DNA from: Cristatella mucedo
Taxonomy: Eukaryota; Bryozoa; Phylactolaemata; Cristatellidae
Length of the DNA stretch: 64,000 bases
Reading direction: 5' to 3'
Assembly: GCA_009760855.2 (NCBI GenBank)
Contig: WPIO01000377.1
Location: 1-64,000, forward strand
Shown: positions 44,955-56,682 of the stretch, one piece after another
Numbering within the stretch: the first letter of the stretch is position 1
Layout: every line of letters starts with the position of its first letter
Made by a program: the position numbers and the translations under genes
Notes under the pieces: model-generated
Databases searched by the model: none
What the model saw: only the letters and a program-made list of their open reading frames with translations
Told to the model about the DNA's origin: nothing

Positions 44955-45300
44955 GATTTTTCGACAGCTTTTGATACTGTTGATTTACGCAAGGCCTTTT
45001 GAGTGCCTCTGATCTCGCCTTGGCATCACTGGTGCACCGAAATCGTCCAGGTTCCATCTCAGTTAGAGACTCGAGAACATTGTAGTCAATGGCAATAGTC
45101 ATTTAAGAAACCTCTACGTAAGTACATGATTCCCAGGGCTGTGTGCTTTGTCTGCTTCTTTTCACAATCAATAATCTCTCTCCCTCTCTCTTGTCGATGT
45201 AACCTCCAAACACAATCTAGTCTTCCACTTCTGTGACGATGACACTCAGATGTACTTATGCTTATTGTATGACGATACTAACTTACTAGTTATAGGCACA
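44955..45300 (+). mobile_element. LINE-A-type RT fragment, motifs A to C
   Basis: FSTAFDTVDL (motif A) near 44,958-44,990. A SVLCLLLFTINNLS-like stretch lies near 45,140-45,180. HFCDDDTQMYLCL near 45,225-45,265 is the YADD-type catalytic box, with the Tyr-Ala changed to Cys-Asp. Frames shift between the pieces and a CT tract has expanded inside. Confidence 0.7.
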
Positions 45301-46244
45301 AAGTGTGATGTCAGTCTGGAGAGCTCTCTGCTTTGGCAGCATAGAAACTGGAGGCACGGTCTCAAAAGGATTTTGAGATTTGTCATTCCCTAGCTTATGC
45401 TTGTGACAGCTTTCAAGAGCATCAAGGGGATTTCTAGCACAAGCTTTTCTACCTTGGTAGTGTGCATTAAATGTACACTCGTAGTCCTTTGTATCATTGA
45501 TTGTGCACAGTTGTGTCTGCTCGTGCTTATTGTTGTTGCTGTGTACTTGTTGTTATTGTCTCCTAAGCTAGTGCAGCAACTAATGAGCACGTTTGCTCGT
45601 TTTGCCTCCATGCATTTGGCAGCTGCAAGCTCATGGTTGAAGGTGCGTGAAACATGTCTTAACTAGGGAATGAGATTCTGGCAACTGCCAGTAGAATTTG
45701 TGACTGAGTGGAAGTGAGGCAGTCGAAGTCTAGAATCCGTTGAGTAAAGTTATAATGGCCGTGTAGCGGACATTGGTAATCCGCTCGTCCGGTCGTCTTC
45801 GGCTGTGTGATGGGTGTCCAGTCCCTCTTGCTGGGGAAGTTGTTGTGAATCCCATCTAGATTCTAGTCTCATAAAGCATCATGTGGACACCATGACCTAG
45901 ACTTGGCCATTCTATGGCTACAACGTTTAGTATTGAGCAGCGTGCGTCACTGGGCTTGTTGGTTTGTGCCTAAAGGCCTTGAGGCTGTCAATATGTTGCC
46001 CGCACTTTGCACACAAACACACTCACACGCACACACTTCGCACACTGCACCTCACACTGCATTGCACTGCATCAACATATATACAAACACATACACATTC
46101 ACAGTAAGGATGTCGGCGAGCATGGCCACACCAAAGCAGATGAGAGCCACTTCTTCTTCCTCACGTAGTAAAAGCATGCTGGTTGCTTCTAGTGGCCAGA
46201 ATTGTGAGCTGCTTCTTTGGCTTTGCGCTGTTCTGCACGCAAAC
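45301..46244. other. unassigned, with a CA-rich patch
   Basis: A (CA)n-rich stretch lies at 46,014-46,105. Opposite-strand frames at 45,390-45,666 show no domain. Confidence 0.4.
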
Positions 46245-47103
46245 GCGTATCATGTAGAGTTTATTCGTTGGCAGACTGCTGTTCCAAGTTCACACGAAGT
46301 TCTCACTATGTATATGCTCCCTCTTGCCAACGTAATCGTTGTTGCACAATCCAAGCCTTCATTTTAACGCATGAGCCCATCACCAGCGTCCTGAACTTGC
46401 CCACCAGTAGCTTGTAAGCCGATAAGCTGCACTTGGATGGCAGCAAAAGTTTTTCGAAATGACGATAAAAGCCTACCTATACTTATACCAAACCTTACAA
46501 AAGTCTAGTGTCACCTTACAGAAACTGGAGCTTAACCTTTGCAATTGGGCCCAGCTAACGCATTGACTTAAACCCCTGCAGATTCTGAGGTTCAAAATTA
46601 TCTTTTGTTGAGTTTAGACAGCCTCCCAAAGCCAAGTACGCATGCAGCTGCATGACATTGCAAAATGTCTGCTTTGGATAATGATCTCACACCCTAATTA
46701 GTCTCTCGACATTTTGTTACGTGCTGCAGATCCTTGTAACTGACTTCTTTGCAGCTCTTGTTGCTTGTGCTCACAAGATTTTTACAGCTGATACACAACT
46801 GTGCAGCAAGGCTTGGTCTTGGTAAACGTTGCAAATGCCATATTATGCCACTTCTTACCGATCTGCACTGACTCTGCATCAGAAGCAGTGAATCTACTTT
46901 AAGATCTTGGTCACCTCTTTGTCATGTCATTTGCTTGCTCGATTTTACCCATCTGTAGGAACTTACTCATCCAGACTTCTTCAGAGTTCAGACATCTCTG
47001 AGCTCGGGTCGTTTTGCTTTGTGCCTAACTCTGCAAATTAAAAGTGCTCTAGAAAGAGATTGAGTTCTCTGAGGCGATTTATCAAGTAGTATTATTATTT
47101 TTA
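46245..47103 (+). mobile_element. LINE-A, diverged copy with tail
   Basis: VLTMYMLPLANVIVVAQ near 46,295-46,345 corresponds to VLFTVYTLPLADVIAKH. DGSKSFSKR-like residues near 46,440 fit the W-M-A-A-N-F-L-K block. HYATSYRSALTLHQKQ near 46,850 fits HITPLLADLHWLPVKQ. The terminal block AGTGCTCTAGAAAGAGATTG...GGCGATTTATCAAG lies at 47,042-47,090, with an (ATT)n tail to 47,103. Many stops are present. Confidence 0.75.
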
Positions 47104-47300
47104 TTAACCAACCTCACATCCTACGAAGACCTTGCCTTGAGTCCCGTGCTAAAGCAAGCTGGAGCACACATTACCGACAGACAATATGACGACCCATGAT
47201 TTGACAACATTTATAAGAAGGCTAAAACCTAGCTGTTCCTCACAAGTATTGTTATGATTGTGGTGTATGTCCTTGTGCATGCTGAAACTGGAGCATGTCT
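47104..47300 (+). mobile_element. second LINE-A piece joined to the preceding tail
   Basis: NLTSYEDLALSPVLKQAG and IYKKAKT-like residues match NLKSFGDRAFSSYAPKAW...FKRNLKT. The GTGCATGCTGAAACTG UTR motif follows. It starts directly after the (ATT)n tail at 47,103, so one copy is inserted next to another in the same orientation. Confidence 0.6.
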
Positions 47301-47706
47301 TATCAATCCCAGCAAGTGCGTACATGCTTAAACTTCATGCCTTTCTAGCTGCTGCGATTTTATTGCTGCGCGAGTCATATATGTCTAAGTCACATCATGA
47401 AAAGCGCATTCAACGCTAGCAAGTCATCTCAATATGGACAAGTCTCGGGCTTGGTTCTCACTAAGAATTGTCCGATCTGTATTCCACAAAGCTCTTGGCC
47501 TTACTTGCTAATTACCTGCTCTGCAAGCTTAATGCTTTGGTGTCACTTGCTATGCAGACGCACTCCTGATATGTTGCTATCAGTGATATGTTGCAACCAT
47601 AATTTTCAGCGCTGAATCTTGGCTCAAAGATTGCTGTACAAAATATTCGTGCCTTCTTCACCGAAAGCATCACTTTGATTAAAGATAAGTAAACCTGGAT
47701 GCCTCT
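47301..47706. other. no recognised feature
   Basis: One plus-strand frame at 47,397-47,615 has no domain. Confidence 0.4.
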
Positions 47707-47795
47707 GTTAATAATAATAATAATATTGCACTTGATAAAGCGCCCTCAGAGAACTTAATCTCTCTAGGCAGCTTTACGCATTGCAGAGTTTCAGG
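47707..47795 (-). mobile_element. LINE-A 3' tail, minus strand
   Basis: (ATA)n at 47,708-47,723, then TTGCACTTGATAAAGCGCC and CAGAGAACTTAATCTCTCTAGG, close to the family consensus. Sequence after 47,795 is unrelated. Confidence 0.8.
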
Positions 47796-48084
47796 CAGCT
47801 TTAGAAAGTCCAAATACACTGTGCATAGCCCATCATCAACATATTTTCCAGTTTTCATAATTGAAATGGGAAATGTGATTTGAGTCTTGGGGATTGTGTC
47901 AACAATGCATTGTCTCATTCCTGCTGTTGTTGGACAAATCGTAGATGAACTGCGCTTCCTACCAAATGAGTACATCCATAGGCCAGACGTTAGCATAAAA
48001 TAAGGGCAAACCCAGAACGCACGATTCAGCACAAAAAGGCACTCCGTGGGTGCCTCGCCATAACTGCTTAAGAGCATGGATCAT

Positions 48085-48155
48085 AATCTATTCAGTAAGG
48101 TGCTTGCTCTTCACGACCCAGGTCGTGGTTTGGAGTTCTTTAGCAGACATCGTCA
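48085..48155 (+). mobile_element. SINE-B-like fragment
   Basis: GTAAGGTGCTTGCTCTTCACGAC followed by a CAGGTCGTGGTTTGGAGTTC box B-like site. Confidence 0.45.
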
Positions 48156-49176
48156 CTGCTGAAAGTTGGTCACACCTCTTTTTCAGCCGTATAAATCGAG
48201 ACCGATCAAACTCAGTACTTTTTACTTTCTCATTTGGTAATTTCTTGAGCTACCTGTATCTCAGTGGGATATCCCTGACTTGCTTGAGTCAGCTAAATAT
48301 GATTTACACCTCTGATTTTGGAGGCTCGTTTACTTACTGATCGTGACTCAGCATTTTCATTCTAGTGGTATGATATCCTTTTGCACTGACGCAAATTCAA
48401 GTCCTGCTGACTGCTAGCTACCTCACATATTTTCTATATTGGGTCTCAAGACACATTTTAGCAAGGGTGTTTCTCTGTGTCATGAATATTTTCGAGCTAG
48501 TTTGAGTCCTGATGATCTCCACAGCACTGTTGCACTTGTTTTCGTTCGGGCATACTTATTTTTATAGTGTTGACCAAATTTAGCATGCTCCCCGGAGCAA
48601 CTACAGCGCGTGCTCCAAATGGAAACTGATCAGAATTTTATCTCATGCACATGTCGATTATAATGACATCGGCATTAGCGGCATTTCGTTAGCATAACTT
48701 TCCCTGCCATTGCTGCTGCCTTCACCACGTGACCATATTTGGCATGAACTTCTTGTTATCCTCGGTATGTGTGGCGTAGGTTGCATGGAAAGTAGAGCCG
48801 CTTCCTTAAGAAATTCGTTTGGCACCAGAATGCTACCCTCTGAGTGACCTCTCTTGATAGTAATAGTAAGTCTTTTGTGTAATGCCCCAAGAGAATCAAA
48901 TCTATGAGAGAAGCACTACTACCTCGTAGTCGTTGTGTTGTAGGGGTTCCGGCTGCAACGCCGAAAGTGATGTTTAAAGGTATTACTTTTGACTGATGTT
49001 AGCATTGACTGCATTGTCCATCAAAGTGTTGGCATGTGCTCTGTATTAGAGCCATACCTGGTATTCGGCATGCCCTACTGCCAAAACAATGCAGCAGCTG
49101 CCTAATTCGAGGGCGCAGCTAGGGACCATCTGTCGGGATCAATCTCTGCCCGAATGGGTGTTCCAGTGTGTCTGCG
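48156..49176. other. unassigned; one weak LINE-A-type tail
   Basis: At 48,868-48,920 a short minus-strand terminal block is possible (TGCCCCAAGAGAATCAAATC). Otherwise nothing is recognised. Confidence 0.35.
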
Positions 49177-49280
49177 CAGAAGCTGGCAGTGTTTGTCTTG
49201 ATCTATGTACGTGTACCATACGGTGCCCAGAAGTGGCAGTGTTTTTGTCTTGATCTATGACCGTGTACCATACGGACGTG
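49177..49280. repeat. 51-bp tandem duplication
   Basis: CAGAAGCTGGCAGTG...GTACCATACGG at 49,177-49,227 recurs at 49,228-49,280 with a few changes and small indels. Confidence 0.9.
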
Positions 49281-49282
49281 CC

Positions 49283-49340
49283 GAGTCAAAGCTTCTGCTG
49301 CCGACTGTCTTAAAGCCGAGGAATGGCTGCATGATTTTAT
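49283..49340 (-). mobile_element. LINE-B fragment, minus strand
   Basis: GAGTCAAAGCTTCTGCTGCC and AAAGCCGAGGAATGG match the GAGCTAAAGCTTCTGTCGCC and TTAAGCAGAGGAATGG region of the copy at 34,800-34,850. Confidence 0.55.
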
Positions 49341-49767
49341 TTGTATCTTCTCTTTGTTGCCTTTCCCTTGCTAGTGAAGCTTGCTTGTGCCTATATTTCT
49401 AAATGCTTCCAGTATTAGTGCAATGTGCACAGAAAAGAGGTCTAATTCTCTTTGCTATGCCACATTTCTTTAGATTATTATTAGCCCTGTAATCCGAATG
49501 CTTATGGGAATTAGCACCACTCGGCAAAGAAAGACTATGTGAAGGAAGTTGCACTCTAGGGATATCTAAAGAACATTGTCGTTTCACAGCCAATAAAGTT
49601 TCTGACATGGAATGGCTTTCTGGCCGAGTTTATGCACTGCATGTTTATGCACGTGCATGTTGGCTTTAGCACTCTAGCCTCAAGCGATGATGTACTTGCT
49701 TTGCTTTTACATACTTGATGTCCTGCATGTCACTAACCCTTGAGTAGTAATTCTCTGGCAGCCAGTC
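49341..49767. other. no recognised feature
   Basis: A terminal-block-like GAAAAGAGGTCTAATTCTCTTTG lies near 49,432. No other feature is recognised. Confidence 0.35.
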
Positions 49768-50030
49768 ATAAAACGCTGAATAGAGATAAAATTCTTTTGG
49801 GGTGCTGCAAACTGACAGCAATATTACACATTTATATGCAATTAGTGTGGTGGGTGGGTGGGTGGTGGTGTGTGTGTGTGTAGTAGTAGTGTGTGTGTAG
49901 TGTGGTGTGGTGTGTGTGGTGTGTGGTGGTGGTGGTGGTAGTGTAGTGGTGTGGTAGTAGTATAGTAGTGTGTGTGTGTAAGTGTGTGTGTATAAAAAAA
50001 AAAAAAAAAAATGTGTGTGTGTGTGTGGGT
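49768..50030. repeat. SINE/LINE tail followed by a long GT/GTGGT tract and A-run
   Basis: A degraded terminal block (CTGAATAGAGATAAAATTC near 49,778) leads into a GT-, GGT- and GTAGT-rich tract at 49,845-50,028. The tract is broken by an 18-A run at 49,993-50,010. It has grown from a retrotransposon tail or next to one. Confidence 0.8.
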
Positions 50031-52639
50031 TTCTGTACACCCAACACCAGGCACATGCCTCTGGCACAACAGTTGAACTCGCACGAATATAGCCTGCATG
50101 GCTCGAAACAGAGAAACGTCGAATTAGCTGTCCTGCAGCTGCTGCTGATAAGTAATTATTATAGTCTGTTCACCATGCCAATGTCTTACTACTCACAACT
50201 ACTCTGGTTCACTGGAAACCTGATGACTGCAGATCTTGACTTTGGCACATTGAGTGTCTGTCGCATTTTATAAAGATTAAAAGGCGCTTCTCACAGGAAA
50301 TATGGTTAGTTAGCTATAAACTAGGTGCCACCCAGCCATGTCACTCAGCCACAGCCTGGGCGAGACTTTCTTTGCGCTGTTTTCTGTGGCTGTCATTTGC
50401 ATATAGAGTCTGAAATGTCGTTGTTTCTCTGTTGCACAGCAAATGAGATTGGTTGTCATCTATGATCGCACTGCTGCTGCTTTTTGTGGGAACACTAAAA
50501 TACCTCATCACAAAGAGCTCTCATTACGACTACATTTCCGTATTCCAATTACTTGTGCTGCCATGCTTGGACAGACAAAGAATGTGACTGCTTGAGGTTT
50601 GCAAATGATCTCTATTATCATCCATTTTCACTGATTAATGCTGAAACATTAGAATGCCTTGACAAACAATGAGGTCGAATTGCTTGACAGCAACGCTGAC
50701 GTTGATTTTGTGGTCGTGTTTTGACGTTATTTGTAGTTCATACCAGCTTAGTTATCGGGAAGTAACACTTGAGATGGTTGGTATAAATCAGCCTTCATTG
50801 ATGCCGAAAACGCATATACCAACAATGAAATGAAATAAGCGCTTAGCTCGCTAGAACAGCTAGCGGTCCACTCATACGTCATATCAGATTTCCAACTGAG
50901 AGTACAAATAAATGTTAGGTCATTATCTTGCTGCCTAATATAACGATACCCAGCTGGGCTTTAGCTGAAACTGTTTGCTGATCAACAGTCTGATCTCGAA
51001 TCCACGAAACGACGGAGTTACTGACAGGCGGATGAGGCATGCCTGACTCCAGCCAGTGAGCTGGACAAGATCACGCAGACAAGATTGGCAATTCTACGCT
51101 GTCAGACAGGCGTCACAAGAGTCGAGATGCCCAGGCTCAAATGCATCCATAGTACGTGTTTGCTTGATTCTCAGTGTCTTTAAATGCCATCTTAGCACAA
51201 ACAGATGTCGTAGACAATCCTCTGTGGTCAGCCAGTGCCACAGCAAAATAGCGCTGTGAGGATTTTTTTGACTGAATGCTAGAATGGGCAGTTGCAAGGA
51301 CAAGATAACCAACATTAGTAGTTCTACATTGCTTGCCAAAGATAACAGATTGCAGTGCCAGCTGTATTTAACCATTGTTTGTATTAACACATTGGTTTAT
51401 ATACAAAATCATGTAGACGATATGCCAGTATTCCGGAGCAAATTTAGCTCCTGACTCACTCGTATTAAGCACAGCCTGCGAGTATTATTGAGCACGGATG
51501 GAATCATTTCAGTTATGGCCTAGTTTATCGCGGTCCAGTATACGACAAAGATTAAATGCTGACATGCTTCAGTTACAGCTCGATATGAATCGCGCAATGA
51601 ATAGATTTAATGGATAACGTTACGGTTCTTCGATAACCGACCAGCTGAACACAGCTTTGTATCGCAGTTATTAAATTGAATTATTTTTTCATTCCGTCAA
51701 TGATAACTTAGCGAACACAGATCTCTCGTGCTTTAGTATTTACGGAATTGGCCACACTCATGATCACGAGTCGGCTATCAACTCCTTTGTCTACTTTCTG
51801 CTAGTTCGACCAGTCGATGTCTGCATGTGCAAAACTGATGCCTAAAACATGACCATTTCTCGAAGAGTTCATATCACGACGTGCATTTTGATTATCTTTT
51901 ATACATCCAAAATTATCTGTGCTAAAGAAAATATTCTTGAGGCAACCGTTTTTTGGAATTCATCAACCACTCAGTTATAAGCGTACTAAACGGTAAAGAT
52001 GCACAATTTATTATCTCTCACATTTAGTAGCATTTCGATTTCATAAAATTCGCACAATATACTTGTTAATTAAGAAAGCATATTTCTGAGCACTGAATGT
52101 ATAGTTTATCACTGCATACATACATATATACATTATTATATAGCAGTTAAACACACGTAGTTTAGTTGCAGTGTTAAAAAAAGCACCATTATTAATGAAA
52201 TACAAGTAGCCGTCAGCTTTGCTGTGCTGATGCTGCATACTGTTTCTAGCTTGAGATTGATTACACACCAGCCTCCCCTAGCATTGAAGCAGGTGGTACA
52301 CAGCTCAAGACAGCTGCCTGCGAAAACCAAGCAAACGCAAAACATTGGGGTCTACTGTCTATCAGCAGTGCAGTTCAGTGGTGTTTCTGACTTACTCTGA
52401 TTGCTGTTCAAGAACACCTTTGTGTGTTAGTGATTGCAGACCATTCAATGTTGTTAATGCTTTCTGACATTGCAGCACACATAATATAAAGTCTGGCTGG
52501 GGATTGCCTGTGGTCACTAGTTCGTTGAATGCATTTGTCATTGTTCGTCAATTATCAGAGCAGCCAATGCGTGATCTCCGGTCAACTCACAGGCATGACT
52601 GAGTTCAGTGGCTGGATGATTTTCGGTGTTGGTTTCAGA
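50031..52639. other. unassigned sequence
   Basis: No repeat family or gene is recognised. Frames at 51,056-51,390 face each other on both strands and frames at 52,041-52,345 are minus only. None shows a domain. Confidence 0.35.
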
Positions 52640-52880
52640 TTTCAGCAACAAGTGGAAGAGCAAGCAGAGTCAGTGGAGCACAGTGCAGTGAGTGCTATTG
52701 CACTAGGACGCTGAAAGATGTGGCCATAGTCGGCAGCCGAGCAGTAGATGTCTTACAGAATCTCGCTGAGTCTGTCTAGACTCCGCAGAGCAGTTTGTCG
52801 CCAACTGCTTGGTGAATGGGACAGCCAATTTATTGTCCACAGAGCACAACTGAGGCTCAGGGCTGTGGTACGAAGGAGCG
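52640..52880 (-). mobile_element. LINE-B fragment, minus strand
   Basis: GCCATAGTCGGCAGCCGAGCAG, GACTCCGCAGAGC and ACAGCCAATTTATTGTCCAC align with the minus-strand copy at 34,660-34,880 (GCCATAGTCGGCATTAGTAG, CAGCTAATTTATTGTCCAC). Coding sense is lost. Confidence 0.65.
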
Positions 52881-55560
52881 CGGGCTTGGGGTCAGCGTAT
52901 AGGTCCACAGCCTGCATTTCAGCCACCACCATCTCTAGCTCTTCAGCAGAGACAGTTTCAAATGCCTGTGCAGCCGCACTCATAGTCCGCTGTAGTGGCA
53001 TGGGTTTGCTTTTGTGTTAAAAGGGGAATTACAACATCGCCGCATAGTTGCCTCATGAAGCCACTGTGGGAGACAGCTTCTAATCTGGGATAGATCTGAT
53101 AATGATAGTAGTCTTCTTAATGAAGCTGAGTTCCTCAGGCAGCCAGAACACGACACCTGTGACATGAGCACGCAGAAGGTCGCACACAGCATCACTGTAT
53201 CCGCCGCCACTGCTAGTGCCCCAGAGGCAGTCTCGGCTTGTCGTCATTTACTATGAAAGCCTGACATCCAGGACGAATGACACCAGAGATGAGCTGAGCA
53301 GCTCCAATAATACATGACAAAGAGAGGATGCTGCATAGAACACAATTCTCAATAACACATCGTCAGACCGTTAACTAGACACTTATACAGAGAAGGAAAT
53401 GTCAAAAGATTGCTGCCATCGCAGAATTGCACAGTGACAACAGAGGTACTTCCACCGTGCTTTATGAGTGCTATTATGATTTGCCCTTCTTAAGATGTGT
53501 AAATTTGTCTTCCATTCGTGGCTCACTGGAACAGCACTATGTGGGTGGGATGAAGGAGAGCCATGATGCAAAGCAAGGGTTTTTTGGTACGTTAGCCATC
53601 ACATGTAAGGGGAAAGAGATTGAGGATGCTTATACAAATCAATTATAATATTTGCTCACTTATTTTCAGGACAAATCACGAATAAAGTCTATGAACACCA
53701 TGAAAAATATTGGACTCACACAAATCCTGCATCGAATTAGCACACGACCGCCAGTCAGTACACTTGACACCAAACACCTTCAACAGCGGTAATATCGCTA
53801 TTGACAACAGCTATTATATTTTTTCTGTTGAGCCTTATCGATATTGAAGAAATTGGTGCCGCCAAAGGACATGCAGCCATTTTGAATAGTTCTTGACACT
53901 GGTTGTCAAAATTAGCGTACGCATACTATTATTACAACTACTTCTTAGGGCTGACCATTAGCAAATGATGGGGAAAGTTGTTAGTTCAGAAGTTCACTTC
54001 GTAGTAATAAAGCACTATCGCCGGGTATGCCAGCGTTCGGCCGAGAGATATCACAGCTAATTTACACCAAATAGCAAGGCATCCTTATGCCTGTGGTTAC
54101 GACGCGCCGGCTTCATGGCCTTATCACGCTTGCCATCGCCAACCTGGGGCCTTCGTGGCATCTCTGCTTCACATCTTCGACCGTCATCGGCTCGACCATC
54201 TCCCTTCATTTGCTGCGCCACACGTGGTAAGAATGCTGCCTAGCTAAAAAGATTTTCCGAGTCCTCACTCTAAAGCTTAGAAAAACAGCTTTTACAATCA
54301 AAAACTGAAGTATGCAGTCAGTTGGGACAGTGATTTCCACAAGACAAGTGAGCAATTTCCTGCTTGCCGATTCTAACCATCTCCCAGATTTATCAGCTGA
54401 CTGAAGCTGCCTTCACTGAAAAATGCCTGCATATGCACTATTAAGCCCCCGACTGCAGTTATTGATCGCACCTGATCTCTGTAGATTTCTCTGCATGCAT
54501 GGTGTCATTCGTGCTTGCAAAGAGCTCTCCTCACTCTCTCATTACTGGCAGACAGCACCGCTCAGCAGCCAGGTTTTAAATACAGCCCAGTTCGCGCGCA
54601 CATCGCCCACAGCTAGCCTTCACACTCGGATCTCTATCTGACAGTAACTTTCGCACCAATGCCACCAGCTCACTGTTGCTGCACCTCATTTGCTGCTTCC
54701 TAAAACCACTAGTCATATTTACAGAATAAGGTTAGTTGTCAAATTTCAGAGGGCTCTGACTATGAGCTGCGATGACTCAAGCTGTGTTCCAATACAGTTG
54801 ATCACGGATGACAGAGTAAAGCCTCTGACTCACATGCTCTGGTTGCCACGCCGGTCCGCGCAACAGCTCAGCCTGCTCGGTCATATAATGCATCATACTA
54901 GCTGCTCACCGGCTCACCTTTACATTTACTTCATGGGAATTTGTGGCTGCGACATCACTTGCACGACATCTTCCTGTTGATCGAGGCACATCCTTTCGGC
55001 TTCCATGCTACCACTATCTGCTGATTTGGCTTCCTGATATAGGTTCATTTTCTTTTTGATGTATGAAATGTTTGTTGCTTGTGCTTTTTTGGTCTGAGCT
55101 CGTGGGAAGAGCTTACGAAGTTTCAGATGAAGACATTGCACAGGAACCATTGAAAAATTTAGATGCACGGGTATTCATCCAGCTTGATGAGCATTGGTGT
55201 AGGTGGCAGAGGAGCCAAAATGAATAAGAAGGGTCAGCAGAATAGACGATGCCATCTATTACAGGTGCTCGTGTCTGCTTGAGGTCGAGTAGACATGCAT
55301 AGCCTTCCTGTCGCTTGCACATATCTCCTGGGCAATTCTTTTTTCGTCAGAGATAGAAGATTGACAGCTTGATGCGCTTGTTGGGAAGTAGATCAGCAAA
55401 TAATGTCCTCGTATCTGTGCCTTATAAATGATAGAACTCCTGATGGTGCAAGCTGGTAGCCTGATGACGCTCATGGGTGGCATACGTGGAGGAAAGGGAT
55501 GGCTGCATGGCATACAACAAGCTCGGCCTTGCTTCCTCGATCACGTTCGTTGACCTCGAT
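52881..55560. other. unassigned; several short frames
   Basis: No repeat is recognised. Minus-strand frames at 54,926-55,513 lie head to tail and include NISYIKKKMNLYQEAKSAD and PVIDGIVYSADPSYSFW, which look somewhat protein-like and could be a frameshifted remnant. No family is assigned. Confidence 0.25.
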
Positions 55561-56189
55561 CAGCTGGCAGTGCGCCTAGTGGCAGCCGCGCACATCAAAG
55601 AGGTCTCATATCGCACCCGAGTTGGGGCAGGCTGAGTGCGTGGTTGAGCCACGACCAGCTGTCACACCTGGCACTGGTCGTTGGTGCTGCCAGTGCTGCT
55701 GCAGTGCTCAGCACAATGTTCAGGGTGGGACAGTGGCCACTGCTGATAACAGTTTCGGTCGCCTTGTTGTAAATAGCGCAACAGGTCCATGGTGGACTGC
55801 CCAAACCTGCCGGTGCCAGCTGCCGTGTTCTCCCGCCTGCCTCAGACATTCCTTCACCACCATTAAGATGGTCAGCGAAGCGATTGAGGGTCACGAGGAG
55901 AACACATATGAGGGCTGAAGGACCGGCGGATGGCAGCAGCAGTGGCAGCAGTTCCGGTTAATCCAGATCTGGGATTCTGCCGCACCACGCCCAGCACTCT
56001 TTCCTTCCATACGGCTCCATCGTCGCTGTTGCTGTGGTTTTGACCGGAACGAGGTGTCACGGTACTGGATCTAGCCAGGCCGGCACAGAGCGTGGAGGCC
56101 ATCATGATCACCATACTGGGAGCGGCTGGCTGCAGGCGCAGCAGCAGCCAGACCCGACGAGCAAGCACGGTCGTCGATGATGGATTGCC

Positions 56190-56290
56190 GCACGGTGTCG
56201 GCCGAGAGACTGGCAGCTCACTGCGCCAGGACGCCATCAGCTACGTGGCACCCGTCTCTTGACAGTGAGCGCCTGTTCTCTGATGCCTGA
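56190..56290 (+). pseudogene. possible hAT transposase C-terminal remnant
   Basis: The frame ending in TGA at 56,288 reads LAAHCARTPSATWHPSLDSE, then RLFSDA. hAT transposases and domesticated ZBED proteins end in a dimerisation domain whose hallmark is L-A-x-x-Y-L-x-x-P-x-T-S-x-x-S-E-R-x-F-S-x-A. The match is to that motif only. Upstream sequence (55,900-56,190) does not give a clear continuous match. Confidence 0.3.
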
Positions 56291-56337
56291 CAGAGCTGAA
56301 ATGCCCCGACGGCTGCTCGGGTCGCTCGCCTGCCCTG

Positions 56338-56682
56338 GTGGCAGACACCCTGCCAGCAGACCAGGCCTACGGCTCATCGCCGACTGCGCCGGCGCCGGAG
56401 TTACAGCCGCCGGCCGGCATGGAGAGGATGCCGACCAAGAGAAAGCAGCAGCAGCAGCAGCAGCAGAGCCATTCCACTGTGCAGACTTTCCCCATAGGGG
56501 CACTTAAGAAACAGTCACCCACGCCACGGCACATTAGAGCGCCGAGCCGTCTGGCCGAGCCTGCCAGCCGCATGCAGCAGGCGTGGTTGTTGGCGCCGAG
56601 CATGCTGCCTCACTCAGCTGGCAGCTGGGATCAGCTCATTTCTGTAACTAATTTGTTGGAGAGATACCGAGGATATTGCTAA
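56338..56682 (+). CDS. open frame with a (CAG)7 poly-Gln tract, doubtful
   Basis: A 114-codon frame, rich in Pro, Ala, Ser and Gln, with MPTKRKQQQQQQQSHSTV encoded around the CAG repeat at 56,445-56,466, then FPIGALKKQSPTPRHIRAP. It overlaps minus-strand frames and no domain is recognised. Composition is compatible with a disordered segment of a nuclear protein, but a chance frame across a CAG repeat is equally likely. Confidence 0.15.
   Translation: MADTLPADQAYGSSPTAPAPELQPPAGMERMPTKRKQQQQQQQSHSTVQTFPIGALKKQSPTPRHIRAPSRLAEPASRMQQAWLLAPSMLPHSAGSWDQLISVTNLLERYRGYC

Noticed and set aside
45903-46367. 154-codon plus-strand frame
   Set aside because: Its middle is a CA-repeat translation (His/Thr) and its end is a LINE-A fragment in a chance continuation.
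49666-50099. Poly-Thr/His minus-strand frames
   Set aside because: They are translations of the GT-rich microsatellite.
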